Assembly: GCA_963210315.1 (NCBI GenBank)
Contig: OY723257.1
Location: 2,232,001 to 2,296,000 of the forward strand
Source: Rhynchopus euleeides
Taxonomy: Eukaryota; Euglenozoa; Diplonemea; Diplonemida; Diplonemidae
Length of the DNA: 64,000 nucleotides
Direction: 5' to 3'
The first letter of the stretch is position 1. Every line of letters begins with the position of its first letter. Shown piece by piece: positions 1 through 11,183 of this stretch. Below the pieces are notes generated by a model. That model had not been told where the DNA came from, searched no databases, and worked only from the letters and a program-made list of their open reading frames with translations. A program made the translations under genes and the position numbers.

Positions 1-1327
1 CCCCCCTCACCGTTATTCGTCGATTTCACTACCCCCTCACCGTTATTACTCATAAATAGTACTACCCATTGCCCACAACCCCCCCCCCCCCACCATTGCA
101 TTGGGTAATGTCAGTGTGATAATGACATGTGGACGGACCCCACAGCGGGCTTGCCAGTTGAGGTTGAGTCCTTGCCTTCCAGCCCCACCCCCCCTCCCCT
201 TCCTCTGGCGGCTGTTAGTGGGATGTTTTTTTTGCATGGGGTTATGCTTTCTTTTTTTGCGGTTTGTCCAAAAGACTTTAAGCCGCCTGAGGAGAGAGGA
301 ATGTCACCCCCTCCCTCATCAACGGTGTGCTATATAGTGCCGGTGTACATCCCCTCTTCGGACAAAGAGCTACGGGGGGGGAGGGGGGGGGGGGCAGGCA
401 TTGGCGGTGGTGTGGCTCTGTCAGCCAATTCACGTGCACCCCTTCATCCTACCCTTCCCCCCCCCCCTCCCCTGTATTTTTTTGATCGCCACGTTCACGT
501 TCAAAAAAATTGATATCTCGCACATCCTGGTCACCCGTGTAGCAAAAGGTTTGCATGCGCAGATCAACCGTTCGCCGATTCGGAAAAAAAAACAATGTCT
601 TCGAACGATCGGGCCATCTTGATGGCCCACATCCCAGGTGCGAATGATATGCATTTTTTTCTTTTTTTTTCTGATGAACCCGGTGTTGCGGGCCTGATCA
701 CGACACATGTCGGACCTGAGCTCCAACGATCAACCCCAATCAATTTCTGTGGGCGTGTGTGTGCGTGTATGTGTGCCAAAAAAAGCCGCAATACGCACTG
801 CCCCCCTCTCTCTCTCTCTCTCGATCTCACTCTCCAATCATCGTTGGAAGAATAGCCGAGCCCACGACCCTCGCGTTGAAGGCGATGTCGTATGCACTGT
901 ATTACATTTCGCAGCAGCTACGCCGTATCATCATCTCAATTCTCACGCGGTTCTTCTGATTGATTGACCCCCCTTCCTGTTCCAATGATGCATCTGCACA
1001 GCAGGGTCACCACCCATGACTGTCCCTGCAGGAATTCGAAGGGACAAGGAAGTCGGGTGGGGAGGGGGTGACGGAACGGAAGGCTTTTTTTTCTTCAAAA
1101 AAAAAAGCAGCCTCCAAAAAAAACACTCTTGTGTTTCCCCCCCTCACCCAACACTCACACCCACCCCCACCCGGCCCCTGCCCTGCGCGCTAGCAACAGA
1201 GGTGATTCAAATCAGAGCACTTTCTGTCAATCCCTTGCGTGATGCCCCGTGATTTCCGCCCTCACAACCCTGCAGAGGCCTCGCCACAGGCCAGCCTCCT
1301 CTCCCCTTTACCCAGCCCCGCACGCAG
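1..1327 (+). other. pyrimidine-rich intronic or intergenic stretch
   Basis: Poly-C, poly-T and CT tracts dominate. The only coding hint is near 845-900, where an AG-bounded open segment reads SRAHDPRVEGDVV. The AHD with a later V and G loosely recalls the His-Asp motif of histidine acid phosphatases, which would suit the exon at 1328. The alignment is weak and I do not call an exon. Nothing else here is supported. Confidence 0.4.
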
Positions 1328-1453
1328 AGCAATACATTGCCTCGTGGTTTATTCGAAATGATGCCGGCACGGGTGCACCCCCGTTGTATTTGCCTGAGGG
1401 TTGCCCTGCCGGTCCGTTCCCAGAGTTTTTGATCATGCTTCAATCCTTCCAGG
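1328..1453 (+). CDS. exon of a histidine-acid-phosphatase-like protein (C-terminal part)
   Basis: A CAG acceptor at 1325-1327 opens a frame (two bases, then codons) running 41 codons to a GTTTGA donor at 1454; unspliced it stays open to a TGA ending at 1533. The peptide has the order seen near the C-terminus of prostatic and lysosomal acid phosphatases: an aromatic-rich strand, RN followed by an acidic residue (WFIRND), a proline-rich loop, then LPxGCP and a short F/L helix (PFPEFLIML). Family members are secreted or lysosomal phosphomonoesterases. The catalytic RHG motif would lie upstream, outside this window or in unseen exons. The family call is from memory of conserved motifs, not from a search. 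Confidence 0.5.
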
Positions 1454-1552
1454 GTTTGACAGTTTGGCAGCGCACCCAGTCCCACACAGCCCCACGAAAT
1501 AGGCGGTTTGGACTGGTGTTGTTACTGATGTGATGTTTTTTTCTTTTCACGA

Positions 1553-1575
1553 GTTCACCTGATCATCAGGTGAAC
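1553..1575. repeat. short perfect inverted repeat
   Basis: GTTCACCTGA, a 3-nt spacer, and TCAGGTGAAC form a 10-bp stem. It lies just past the acid phosphatase-like frame. Its role is unknown. Confidence 0.6.
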
Positions 1576-1806
1576 ACAACGTATCTCCTACAGCGCCGCT
1601 CGAGCACGAAAGGCACGAGCGTTTGCCCAGATCGTATTGCATTTTGATGCATCCCATTATTCTTTATTTGGTGCACGCAATGCCACATGTGTGTAAAGCC
1701 AAAAATGTGCCCCAAAAAAATCTCCAGAGGTCTGTGGGATTCTTATCGGGCCTGGCATAGGCGCGCACCGAATCAGGATGGCAAAAAAAGAAACCCCCCC
1801 CCGAGG

Positions 1807-1899
1807 ATGGCCGTGGATTTGCTTTCCTGGTGCCGCTCCCGAGTTGCTTTTGTTTTGATCGTGTATCTTTTTTTCCCGGCGTACGCTGGTTATACATAG
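1807..1899 (+). CDS. possible first exon with signal peptide
   Basis: The ATG at 1807 opens a 30-codon frame ending in TAG. It has a short polar start with Arg residues, a hydrophobic core (VAFVLIVYLFF) and a small-residue end (PAYA), as in an eukaryotic signal peptide. Possible GT donors lie within the last codons. It follows the acid phosphatase-like frame by about 270 bp, so it could open the next gene, but no downstream exon can be joined with certainty. Confidence 0.3.
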   Translation: MAVDLLSWCRSRVAFVLIVYLFFPAYAGYT

Positions 1900-2639
1900 C
1901 CCCTGTTCCCAAAAACCCTGTCCAGTAACGGCGTGTACCAAGCAAATAGCTGGTAGGACGATCCGCGAACTGCAGTGGGTTCACTAATTGATTCGATCTC
2001 AATATTTCTGTTTGAATTTGTTTGTAGTTTCTAGTTCAGCGAAGACAGGTTGGCCAGGCACTTCTTTTGTGTGACCCCTCCCCTGTGATGTATCTTGCAC
2101 CACTTCACGCCGGTGGTGCATGGACAACGATCAACAGAGTAGGTGATTCTGGCATGCTTCGCTGCAAAAAAAAAATATCAGTCGTGTTGTTCTTTGTGAC
2201 GGGGCAACTGTTTTTATTCTGGTATACATTCTGATGATTCCCTCTCAATGCAGTTGTATTGTTTTTCGCGCCGTATATATTTGAGAACTGCGCCAAAGCC
2301 ACATAGTATTGTCTACCCCAGCCCACACTGGTCCTGCCGGAGGTGGTTGTGGGAGGTGGACATCGTTCCCACTCCTGCGCCGCCTCCACCCTGACGGGAG
2401 GGACAATTTTTAACATTGTATTGTATTGCACCCGCCCTTTCTGCCGTATCGTGTGCCCTTTGGCCTTTCACGCACACAGTGTTGTGTTTCACGCACACAG
2501 TGTTGTGGAGGTTGCGCACGTGACCGGCAGGAGGCCCCTGCTTTGTTCCTGCAGTGTCTCGCGTGCTTCTATATTTGAAAATGAAACCCGCAAGAAGGAC
2601 AGCTACAAAAGCACCATGTTTGGTGTGATCATGGAACCC

Positions 2640-3680
2640 CCCAGAACTGGCACAGACCTGGCACAGAACCGGCACAGAACTGGCACAGAACACCGGTCCA
2701 CAATCCTTCAGGAAATGTCCGTGCAGGTTTGTAGTGGCCCTGTAGTGGGTCGAGAGACCACAAACAAACCTTGTGGTGAGCCCCAGTGACGAAAGGCCAG
2801 TTATGGGTGTGAATCGGCACCCCAATGACCCCATCACAATACGCACAGATTCCTAGTATTCAACTGAACAGGGGTTGGAAAACCAGAGGGTGAGGTGCTA
2901 CTGGGTCACGTCAGTGGGTAGGTGGCAGGCACCTAAGGTGCAGTCCATAACGGCTGTCTGTCGGGCCCAATCGGGAGCGAGTCACTTCCCCACACCTGAA
3001 GCAAACCAACATTCCAGGGGTGGTGTGTGGCACCTACACTGCAAAAGTGACCCCACTACGATTTGCACGGAGTCCAATTATTCAAATGAATGCAAACCCC
3101 TACGTTGGGGTGATTGAAAATCGGGTTCCATGTCGATTGTACGCGTGGTTCCTCAGACTCACTGCCTTTGAGGTTTTAGGTCGTGGCTGTGCCGACTACT
3201 GCACAGTGCACCACCGACCGAGAGCCCAGCACAGTCCACTCGAGCCCTTCCAGGGCCTGTGGTGTCACCTCAGAGGCAGTGTTGGTCCACCCACGCCTTG
3301 GAACCAGACCCACATTTCAGGGGTGATGTGTGGCACCTACGCCAATAAAGTGACCCCACTACGATCCGCACAGATTCCGAATATTCAAATGAACGGGTTT
3401 GTGAAAAAACCGTCTGGGGGTCCCGCTAAGTCTGGGTGGGTGTTGGCTGCCCGACTGACCCTGTCACAAGAAGTGAACTCTCCCAGTTCCCGACACACGC
3501 CAAACCCACATACTTGGTGCTGAAGAGGCCCCAGGCCCTCAGGATTGCGAGGATCGGCCCTATGTTGGGGCCAAGTTAGCTGCCATTTCTCCAGGGTACA
3601 CTTCTCGAAGGATTCCTGAAGGGCCCCCAGAACTGGCACAGACCTGGCACAGAACCGGCACAGAACTGGCACAGAACCCC
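2640..3680. repeat. diverged satellite-like repeat block
   Basis: Three related units at about 2828, 3046 and 3348 share a core GACCCCACTACGATYYGCAC followed by a CAAATGAA-type segment. The same core recurs at 25937, 61506 and 61697. The block is flanked by two near-identical copies of a ~50-bp run made of GGCACAGAACTGGCACAGA-type units (2641-2695 and 3628-3680), so it looks like an old tandem array or an element with repeated ends. Open frames here are not credible genes. Confidence 0.75.
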
Positions 3681-4002
3681 TATATGATCACACCAATGTT
3701 TGTCTTTGCAAAGAGACCTCGTTGTCTGCAGTTCATTGCTACTGCACACACGTGACCTGCCACACGTTATTAAGAAGACGTTCTGCATTCTTTTGATTTC
3801 TTCTGTCACCCTGGGTATCCAGGGAGTGAGAGCTATATTTCTTTTCTTGCACAAGAACATACAAATCGTTGCAAATATTATTCAGATATGTTTGAATTGT
3901 ATTTCTCCTGATGGCATGCCATGTACTTGGTTGGCAGATGCAGTGATCTGCATGATTGCCTTTTAATTCCTTTCGCTTTCTTGTTTCTAATTCTCACTGC
4001 AG

Positions 4003-4070
4003 ACCTGATGTTGTGCAAATATTGCAGGCACACGCACATCACGACATAACAGTTGCACCAAACCAACATG
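4003..4070 (+). CDS. predicted internal exon
   Basis: A textbook acceptor (TTCTAATTCTCACTGCAG) and a GTATGT donor bound a 68-nt exon. One of the three frames stays open (PDVVQILQAHAHHDITV). No homologue is recognised. A following exon may lie at about 4527-4601, where an ATCAG acceptor opens a frame ending at a GTGGTA donor. Confidence 0.6.
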
Positions 4071-5016
4071 GTATGTGCGCGCGTTGCTTGCGCGGCAAGC
4101 TTCTTGAATCAAGCAATGTCCTCGAGAGAGGGTGAATTTGACAACATTGTTCTTCCACCGGCTGTCCACTGCCCTGTTACATCACATCATCACACGCGAA
4201 ACCACTGGCGGGGAACGACCGATGTTTCACGACCATAGACGCCATGTGCAATTATTCAAAGGACAGGAAAAACCGTAATCACCACGCGAAAGCGTGTAGG
4301 TTGACCATAATTCAAACGCCTGTTTACCCCGCCCTCCCTATTTCACTTTTCTGAGGCGGGGCTCCACTTTCCTTCCTTTTTTTTTGCAAAAAAAAAGAAA
4401 CAACAAAAAAACCAACGATCGGGTGAGCCAAACCGAGGCACAACGTGGGGATAGATACTTTATCGCCCAAAAAATTTCATCTCCCCCAGACCCCCCCTGT
4501 CCCTATCTCCGGCACTCGCCACATCAGCGACTTTTACTGCATCGGCTCCACCCGGATCTGCCGATGCTTGCTGTCTTTGAATAAAACCCCGATCCAAGAT
4601 GGTGGTACCCGCACTTGGTGTCCAGGGATTTTTTCTCGGAACCCCTGCAAGTTTTCTCGTATAAAACGCCTCCAGTACCACGGAGGGTTCGAGACTCGCA
4701 TGCGTATGAGGAAAAAAAAGATGTTCCTGCACCAGCTACCCCCATCCCACTTTTCTTCCACAACACGCGCAGATGATTTTAACCCTTAAAGGCCTAAAGT
4801 ATATATATATACTTTCGAAAAATTTAATTTTGGCACAAGTCACAAATCCCAAGAACTCTTTTGATCGTGGAATCTACGGGGACATCTGCTCGAGAAACAA
4901 AAAAAATCGACCAAAATAGATGAGTTCCGTTGCGCTTACTCACGAAGGCGGATTTTTAGGTGACTCGTTTACAGGGGGTCCAGGGGGTGTCTCCCAACCC
5001 TGTTTTTGGGTACTTT

Positions 5017-5265
5017 GAACGATTTTGAACGATTTTTGGCCGTGCTCGTAGCATTCCCCGTTGAGGGGGTCGCTATTTCGTGTTCTCCTGGCCGCACGGA
5101 GGCATTGCCTTTCGTCGCCTCTTCCTCTTTTCCTTTGGTGGTGTGTTGGTCTGGCACAGAGGGCGGGACCGTGCTGATATGCACAGTGACGACTCTCCCT
5201 TTTGTTTTGTGCCCGCCTCCACCGAGATTCGGCTGATGCCTCTCAGACTGGGGGCGGGCGGTCGC
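5017..5265 (-). mobile_element. 5'-truncated LINE 3' tail
   Basis: About 250 bp is the near-identical reverse complement of 25376-25630, which lies directly downstream of the RT-RNase H frame. Read on the minus strand it ends in the GTTCAA-type tail. It is therefore a 3' fragment of that LINE family inserted into the piggyBac-like element. The apparent open frames across it are by-products. Confidence 0.8.
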
Positions 5266-5621
5266 CGACCCTTTTCTGTACGAGGTTTTCCACAGGCTGC
5301 ACACCTGCCCCGCGGCTGTGTGGCAGTCTTCGCGGAGTGCAATGCGAAGGTCTGGCCTGACGTGGTGTGACTATTTAGACTCCAGGTGTCTCCACCCTTC
5401 CTGGTCTGGGGAGCCTCGGTACCCAAGCAGTTTTCGGTCATGCCCTGGACCACGGCCGTGCTAGACTCCTGGTGCAGGCACCCGTCATGGTCCGGGGACG
5501 GCCCCCCCAGGCAGTTTAACGTCTTACCCAGGACCTGGCTCCTACTTTTTTGCCCTATTTTTGGAAGCACTCGGACACGTGTCTCACGCGCAGGATTGCA
5601 AGCATGCATTGGTCAGAGCAA

Positions 5622-5985
5622 CGATGGACGATCAGAGCAGCGACGGGGGTAGTGCCCTCTGCTGTGATCTCTCCGCGAAGTCAGACTCGGAGGGTGAGGT
5701 GTCGGACCCGGAGTGGGAAGTGACGGATGAGAGCCTGGGCAACATCAACTTCAGTGGGTACAAAACTGGGCCAACCTTGGAGTCTGTAGGTGCGCTGGGC
5801 CCCCTCGCACTGTTCGGCAGATTTGTCACAGATGATCTGCTGGACACATAGTGCAGCATACGAACCAGTACGCGACGAGAAGAGGGGTGGATCTCTCCCT
5901 GGACACCAGGCTTCTGAAGCGGTTCCTTGTCATCTCCTTGGCATGGGGCTGTGTGACAAAGGTGGCATGCGTGCATACTAGCAGA
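5622..5985 (+). pseudogene. piggyBac transposase N-terminal remnant
   Basis: The ATG at 5622 opens an acidic N-terminus rich in D, E and S. It then gives a segment (LFGRFVTDDLLD) resembling the start of the DDE_Tnp_1_7 fold, and stops at a TAG at 5849. The family feature that normally follows (TNxYA, then helices ending in a WG segment) continues in a different frame from about 5851 (HTNQYATRRG ... FLVISLAWG). The frame is thus broken between the two parts, and everything after about 5985, including the catalytic aspartates, is missing. The TTAA-flanked ends support the assignment. Confidence 0.75.
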
Positions 5986-6388
5986 CACGAGAGACCCTCA
6001 CCGCGACCCCTGGGTTTGGAGCCGCAATGGGGAGAGACTGATTCCTCTCCGTTCACCGCAACCTCGCGTTCGCAGGGGACGATGTCGCACCCCTCCCACC
6101 GCCCCGCAGCCCCCCACCCCTCCCCGAACCCCCCCCAAAAAACCCCTCCCCACGACCCTCCCAGCTCTTCTGAGAGTAGAGGCAACCAATTTTTGACAAT
6201 TTTTGAAACTTTGCTACTCGTAAACAGTTCTTCGACAGTTCTTTTCATTGTCATGATTTTTTTTGAGAACAGCGTAGCCGACAATAATTTGCATTGGTAT
6301 GAGAAAATTCCCGAGTATACCATTTTATTTTAGGCCCTTAAGGGTTAACGATTTTCAGCCATCTTTTTTGCATCTATCCGATATTCAG

Positions 6389-6512
6389 GAATGAATGGGC
6401 TGATATACCGAACATCACGGACGAAAAGAAAGTGTGTTTATACACATCGTTGAAAACGAATCGTCCCAAAACAATAAACGAAACAGCGATTCTGCTGGGC
6501 AGAGCGCTTTGA
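6389..6512 (+). CDS. predicted terminal exon
   Basis: A strong acceptor (CATCTATCCGATATTCAG) is followed by one base and 41 codons ending in TGA. The peptide (NEWADIPNITDEKKVCLYTS ...) has balanced composition, unlike the pyrimidine-driven frames around it. It lies only 44 bp right of the piggyBac-like element, so the insertion occupies the preceding intron. No family is recognised. Confidence 0.65.
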
Positions 6513-6946
6513 GGAGTGGTGGTATTGGCCTGCGCGTTTTTCCAAAGCAAAGCCAAAAAGATTGCACCGACTCCTGGCCCCACCCACCCCCCATTTTGCC
6601 CTTTTCTACATACACCGAGTTCGCTAACACCCCCACGCTTTTTTCCTGCATACCCACACTGGCCTAACTACCCCTCCCCATAACCTGTGGCAAACAGCCC
6701 ATCGCACGTAGCAGGACAACCAAAGGTTTCCGCCGCCCCCTTCTCCCCTTCTCCCCCACGTGTGGGTTCGTCTGATCCACATTACCCTCCCCCTCCCTCC
6801 ATGATCTGTACTTGAGCGAAAGGACGTCCGATTCTTGCCTTACTCTCTCTTACATCACCACCCCCACACCCCCTCCCCGTGGCTATTCCCGTTTTGGGCA
6901 CACTTTTGTGCCTGTCCCCCCCTTGATCTGCTCTGGATCTTGATAG

Positions 6947-7800
6947 TTCGGTTCTTGGGCGCATATGCAGCGCTTTGCACTGGATTTGCATGGCTGGCAA
7001 CAGAGGAAGATGAGGTAGTCTTCCTGCCGTTTTTCAACGATACATGTTATGACGCTCATGAAGGTGGGTGGCACGGTTGATGAAGTGAAAATCCGTAAAA
7101 ATTACCCCCGACACCGGTAGAGGACGACAGTCATAGGATGCCTGGGTTCTTCAAAATGGTCTGTTTCTTTCTGATGCAATCACGGCCTCCCCAGGCCTGC
7201 CGATCCTGGTTTCTCAATCTGCCACTCGCCCTGCGCTTCGGCAATAACAGTACCCTGTTGTTCGTTTTGTTGTCACGTTATGCATTTTGCAGACCCCCTC
7301 CCTGCCAGGCTGCAGGGCACGGGAAAGTTGTAAATCGCGCTATATTATCCACCCGCCGCTGCAGGACCAATGCGTGTGTCCTTCCAAGAACCCCTTTCCT
7401 CTTACCCCCCCCCACCCCACCCCCACCCCTTTCCTTCTCCATCACATCATCACACATATTTCCGTCTCTTTAGGCTTAGCTGATATGTTGGGGCCTGTGC
7501 AGCCGCAAGATATGTTGATGCACACAGCCACAAATGTCATACCGCCCTCCCAGGTCGTTTCTGATGACGTGCAGCTACCATCAGCGGCAAACCAGTGCAC
7601 GGACAACAATGCAAGCAGGGATATCACAACTGAACTGTTGTCGATGCTCTGTAAGAAAACAACGTTCTTTTTTTTTGGGTCAGCATTGTGCACGCCACTG
7701 CTTTGGGCGTCTTGCACGTCTAAGACTGTGGTTGTTGACCCACGCCAAACAAAAGAAATAGGGCGTAGGCGTGCCGCAAAAACAGGCAATCGTTCGTCGG
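6947..7800 (+). CDS. three-exon gene segment, unknown product
   Basis: Exons: 6947-7063 (acceptor ...TCTTGATAG, donor GTGGGT), 7474-7650 (acceptor CCGTCTCTTTAG, donor GTAAGA) and 7684 to about 7800. Phases agree: the first leaves one base, the second takes two and leaves one, the third takes two. Exon 1 is hydrophobic then acidic (GAYAALCTGFAWLATEEDEV). Exon 2 is polar with many Q, D and T. Exon 3 becomes basic (TKEIGRRRAAKTGNRSS). The second intron would be only 33 nt and is also open when unspliced, so it may be retained. Ends of the gene are not seen. Confidence 0.6.
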
Positions 7801-8134
7801 GTCAAACCCCCCCGCTGGAGGGGTGGGGGGTGGGGGGAGGTGGGGGTTTGGGGGATCGCCGTGGTTTATTTAATCCCGTTAGTCCACCCCTCGCCATCAT
7901 CCCCCCCCCCCCCCTTTCCCATTCAACAGCAGCACATCACACACAAAGGGTTCTTCAACTTTTTTTGTGTAACATCTTTCCGCTCTCCCTTCTTCTTTTT
8001 TCCCTGAGCAAACCTTTCCTGGGGGATTTTCTTCTTTATACATCTGTTTGAGACTGCCCCGTTTCGCCTCCTTCTCCTCCTCCTCCTCCTTCCCCATCAT
8101 GCTTTGTGCGCACAGTCAACACAATAAGAATGGA

Positions 8135-8215
8135 ACCCGAAACAGCGGCCCCTTCCGCTCGCCGAGGGGCTGTTCGGAGGAAGAACAAAATCTGTTCAAT
8201 TTTGTTCCAAACTAG
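8135..8215 (+). mobile_element. LINE 3' tail fragment
   Basis: The run CCCGAAACAGCGGCCCC, a GC-rich middle and a GTTCAA-bearing end match the pattern of the other LINE tails at 25540-25630, 29385-29505, 41533-41635 and 51337-51418. It is more diverged than those. Confidence 0.45.
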
Positions 8216-8444
8216 TGTTTTCCCCCGGGTTCGGCGCACGAAGTTTGTACAAACAACCCTTGGGTGGGGGGGGGAGGGGGTGGGGGAGGTGGGGGGGTAG
8301 ACCTACCTACCCCCAGCCTCCCCACACACCCCCATATCTTTCATTCCTTTTTTTTTGGGGGGGGTTTTTTTTCAAAAGAAAGAAGCTCCTCCTTGCCGGC
8401 AGCAAAAGAAACAAGACCCTCCCACACACTCTGGTGCTGAACAG

Positions 8445-8504
8445 CCCAGGAACAGCGCTCTGCGGCGATACCTTGAACCCGCGGCATGTTTTAATATGAT
8501 ATCT
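8445..8504 (+). CDS. predicted internal exon
   Basis: An acceptor (ACACTCTGGTGCTGAACAG) and a GTTGCT donor bound exactly 20 codons in phase 0 (PRNSALRRYLEPAACFNMIS). Product unknown. Confidence 0.45.
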
Positions 8505-8569
8505 GTTGCTTGTCCCCCCCCCTCCCCCGCCCCTCTTCGCTCTATCGCACCCCCATCCCCCCCCCTGCG

Positions 8570-8812
8570 ATGAGACAATACTATTATGACGGATTAGCTG
8601 CCTGTTATTTTTTTTGCTTGCGTTTGCGAAAAGTAATGATGTTCTCTATGAATGTTGGTCATTTTGATGTTCCCCCCTGTTGGTTTTGTGTGCCCCTGCA
8701 CACACACCCTTTTGAGGGGTGGGGTGCTTTATTTGCGGGCCGTTTTTTATTTATTCTGTTGCCATGTTTGAAACATCGGCATGATGCGATTGATGCGCTA
8801 TATGCGTTATAA
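8570..8812 (+). CDS. short open frame or exon, membrane-like
   Basis: The ATG at 8570 opens an 81-codon frame. It begins RQYYYDGLAACYFFCLRLRK and then has two hydrophobic runs (CWFCVP and GRFLFILLPCL). A GTAATG donor follows the opening segment, so this may be a short first or internal exon rather than a complete gene. No homologue is recognised. Confidence 0.4.
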   Translation: MRQYYYDGLAACYFFCLRLRKVMMFSMNVGHFDVPPCWFCVPLHTHPFEGWGALFAGRFLFILLPCLKHRHDAIDALYAL

Positions 8813-9102
8813 CAGGTGAACTCCACAGGCCCAAACCCGAGCCCCCCCAGCCCCCCTCGCAAGCACGTAAAGCAAACAACGGTTCAGGCCGTGGGGAAAT
8901 TGAACCACCCCCTGCACGAAGAGTGAAGGGAAGGGTCGACCCCGCTGTATATGACTCTTCTCCCGGGTCTGCCCATCGCGATATTCACTGTATTTTTTTG
9001 GGGGCATGTGTTCAAAAAGGAGGGGGGGGGGAACGGTGTTGTCGTGACATACGAAACGCTGCATGCCCCCTTTGGCTCGTCTCCTTCGTTTTCCCCCTTC
9101 AG

Positions 9103-9266
9103 ATTATGCACCACACACAAATAGTTCTTCGTGTGCAGAACACACGTCTCCAGCGATTTAGATGCGACGCCACACAGTGGGGCTCCCGTCTACGCAGGAG
9201 GACACCTCGCGCGCGCTGTGTCTGCTTGTTGTGTGCCTGTGCCTGTGCCAGCCCAGCCACCCCCAG
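9103..9266 (+). CDS. predicted internal exon
   Basis: The acceptor (CCTTCGTTTTCCCCCTTCAG) is textbook and the donor is GTGAAT. Two frames stay open: one Arg-rich then Cys/Ala-rich, the other starting at an internal ATG and hydrophobic. The frame cannot be chosen. Confidence 0.5.
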
Positions 9267-9424
9267 GTGAATTTATGTCGTGATCTCTACCCGTATATCT
9301 CCTCAGACTGTGTGACCCCCGAAGTCTGCTCGTTTTTGATTCTTTGCTCGTTGCTGTTTGCCGTCTCATCCCGGCCCACCCGAACCTCACCCCTTGCCTC
9401 CTCTACTTCGGCATTTCGTGCGCA

Positions 9425-10359
9425 ATGCACGTGAAAAGAATCTTCCTCCTGTTTGGGGTATTACTGTGTTTTCTTTCGGCATCATTCCTTCGCATCCACG
9501 TCGTAACCAAATGCCGCTAAAAACTTGCCCCGAAAATTCCGTCCTGCTATCGTTTGAAGATAAAAAAATATGAGAAAAATAAAAGCAAACAAAATCCCGA
9601 ATTTCTGTCCTTCTTCCCCCGGGAAATGGAATTTTCCGGGCCAGACATACAGAGGATCTCCTGAAAGCGTATTGCTGCGCACCCCGCGTCATAAAAAAAG
9701 CGGGCCTGCTGATCCCACCCCGCGTGCCATAGTTCCAGAAGCTATCTGCCTTCTGCAGGCACGCCATCCCTTTCCTGCCCAACCCAGTGGCAGTGTTGGA
9801 AGGCAGCAGCAGTGTGAGCCTTCCTTACTCTACGACTTGTCATGGGTGTGTATGTGCGTTGCGTGTTGTGTGTTGGTTGGAACGAACCAGGATGGGTGGG
9901 GGTGGGGGGGGATACAATTGACGGGTTGCTCTTTTCTGGCATGCCTGTCCGAATTTGCACGCGCCCACACAACAAACCCCTCCCCACAACCCCCCCCCCC
10001 CCCCTCCCCCCAAAAAAAATACCCCCTTCCGGTACCCCACCCCGCCCTGTGCGGGGGGGACTCTCATGCTGAAAAGCGGAGGCGCAGCGAATGCGTTGAC
10101 ATGAAATAACACAGAAGAAAAATCAAATCAGAATAACCATGAGAGGGGCTCCTCTGTCTCTCTCACTCTCTCGAGGATTTACCCCCCCCCCCCCCCCTCC
10201 ACTCACCAGAAACTGCTGCCAGTCTCCGACGATAATATGCACATTGTGAACGCCACTGCCTGGGTGTCTTGCATCTCAGGTTCGTATTGCGGCTGTCGAT
10301 TATACCAAAACAATGTGGTTGGGGTCCGGCGGGTATGGATGAGTGTCCCCGTGTATCAT
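9425..10359 (+). CDS. secreted or type II membrane protein, first three exons
   Basis: Exon 1 (9425-9502) starts at ATG with a textbook signal or anchor segment (MHVKRIFLLFGVLLCFLSAS) and ends at GTAACC. Exon 2 (9759-9845) follows the acceptor CTATCTGCCTTCTGCAG and reads a Gln/Pro/Ser-rich stem. Exon 3 (10210-10359) is 50 codons between CACTCACCAG and GTATGT, with an N-glycosylation site (NAT) and several cysteines. All three exons are in phase 0. The layout (short cytoplasmic tail, one hydrophobic helix, stem, Cys-bearing domain) suits the secretory pathway; enzyme class unknown. Later exons may lie at 10988-11183. Confidence 0.55.
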
Positions 10360-10987
10360 GTATGTGGGGAGGGAGGGGGGTGGAGTGGGGTGGTGTGGTG
10401 TGGTGTGAGTCAGGCAAACTGCCCACACAGAGTGCCACTCTCCCCCTCCCCTCCAAAAAAAATATGAAGTAACCCCGGCGCATTGCCGATCCGGGCATGC
10501 GGCGGGGGGAATATATACAAGAGAAAGCAACGGCATTTCCACGTGCCGGGTTTCTTCTTTTTTTTTTTGAACAGAAAAAAAAAAGATAAAAAAACAGCAG
10601 CAAAAATAAAACCCTTGTTGAAACACAATTCTATTCCATTATAATTTGCACACCACCAGCCGGTTTTTGGAAGAAAATCCGGCGGTGAAAAAACATAAAC
10701 AATGCTGAAGCAGCGGAGGGGCGGAATGGGACAAGGGTGTGTGTGATGGGGAGTGGGGAGTGGGGCAGGGGGGGGGGGGGTAAGGGTGGCTTTTCGCCCC
10801 GCCTGTGCCAACAGTTTGTGTCAGTGTGACACCACCCCCCCCCCTATTTTGATAGGGGATGGGGGGCACTCACTTTCCTGCACATCCGGAGAGAATGCCG
10901 CCTTTTCGTCTCCCCACCACCTACCCCACCCCACCCACACCTCCCGCCGCCCCCCTCGCCACGGCCCCACCACCTCTCCCCCGGTAG

Positions 10988-11183
10988 GGATACAAGATGC
11001 GCCGGGCTTGTTGACTTTTATCCGCTGTGCGCCTCTTCAAAGTTGCGCACCATGAACTGAAATATCGGCATATCCGCAAGCCTTGGCTGGCCCTCCCGCA
11101 AAGGATTGGTGTACAGCGGAAAAGCTGTGCCGTGGCGAAGAAGGGAGAAAAAGAACAATTCCCTGAGCCAGAACGCACGGGAG
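10988..11183 (+). CDS. exon region with two competing models
   Basis: A very good acceptor at 10986-10987 (CACCTCTCCCCCGGTAG) opens a frame (DTRCAGLVDFYPLCASSKLR) that would end the gene at a TGA near 11058. A weaker acceptor (GCGCCTCTTCAAAG, 11042) opens a 47-codon frame to a GTGGTG donor at 11184 (LKYRHIRKPWLALPQRIGVQ, very basic). They overlap in different frames, so only one is real. Confidence 0.45.

Larger units (their letters stand above)
4783..6344. mobile_element. piggyBac-like DNA transposon, degenerate
   Basis: TTAA (4779-4782) is followed by CCCTTAAAGGCCTAAA; the right end is the inverse TTTAGGCCCTTAAGGG followed by TTAA (6345-6348). Duplicated TTAA with CCC-starting terminal inverted repeats is the piggyBac signature. 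The interior holds a transposase N-terminal remnant on the + strand (5622-5985) and a LINE tail in reverse (about 5017-5265). The catalytic DDD domain is absent, so this 1.56-kb copy cannot supply its own transposase. Confidence 0.85.
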
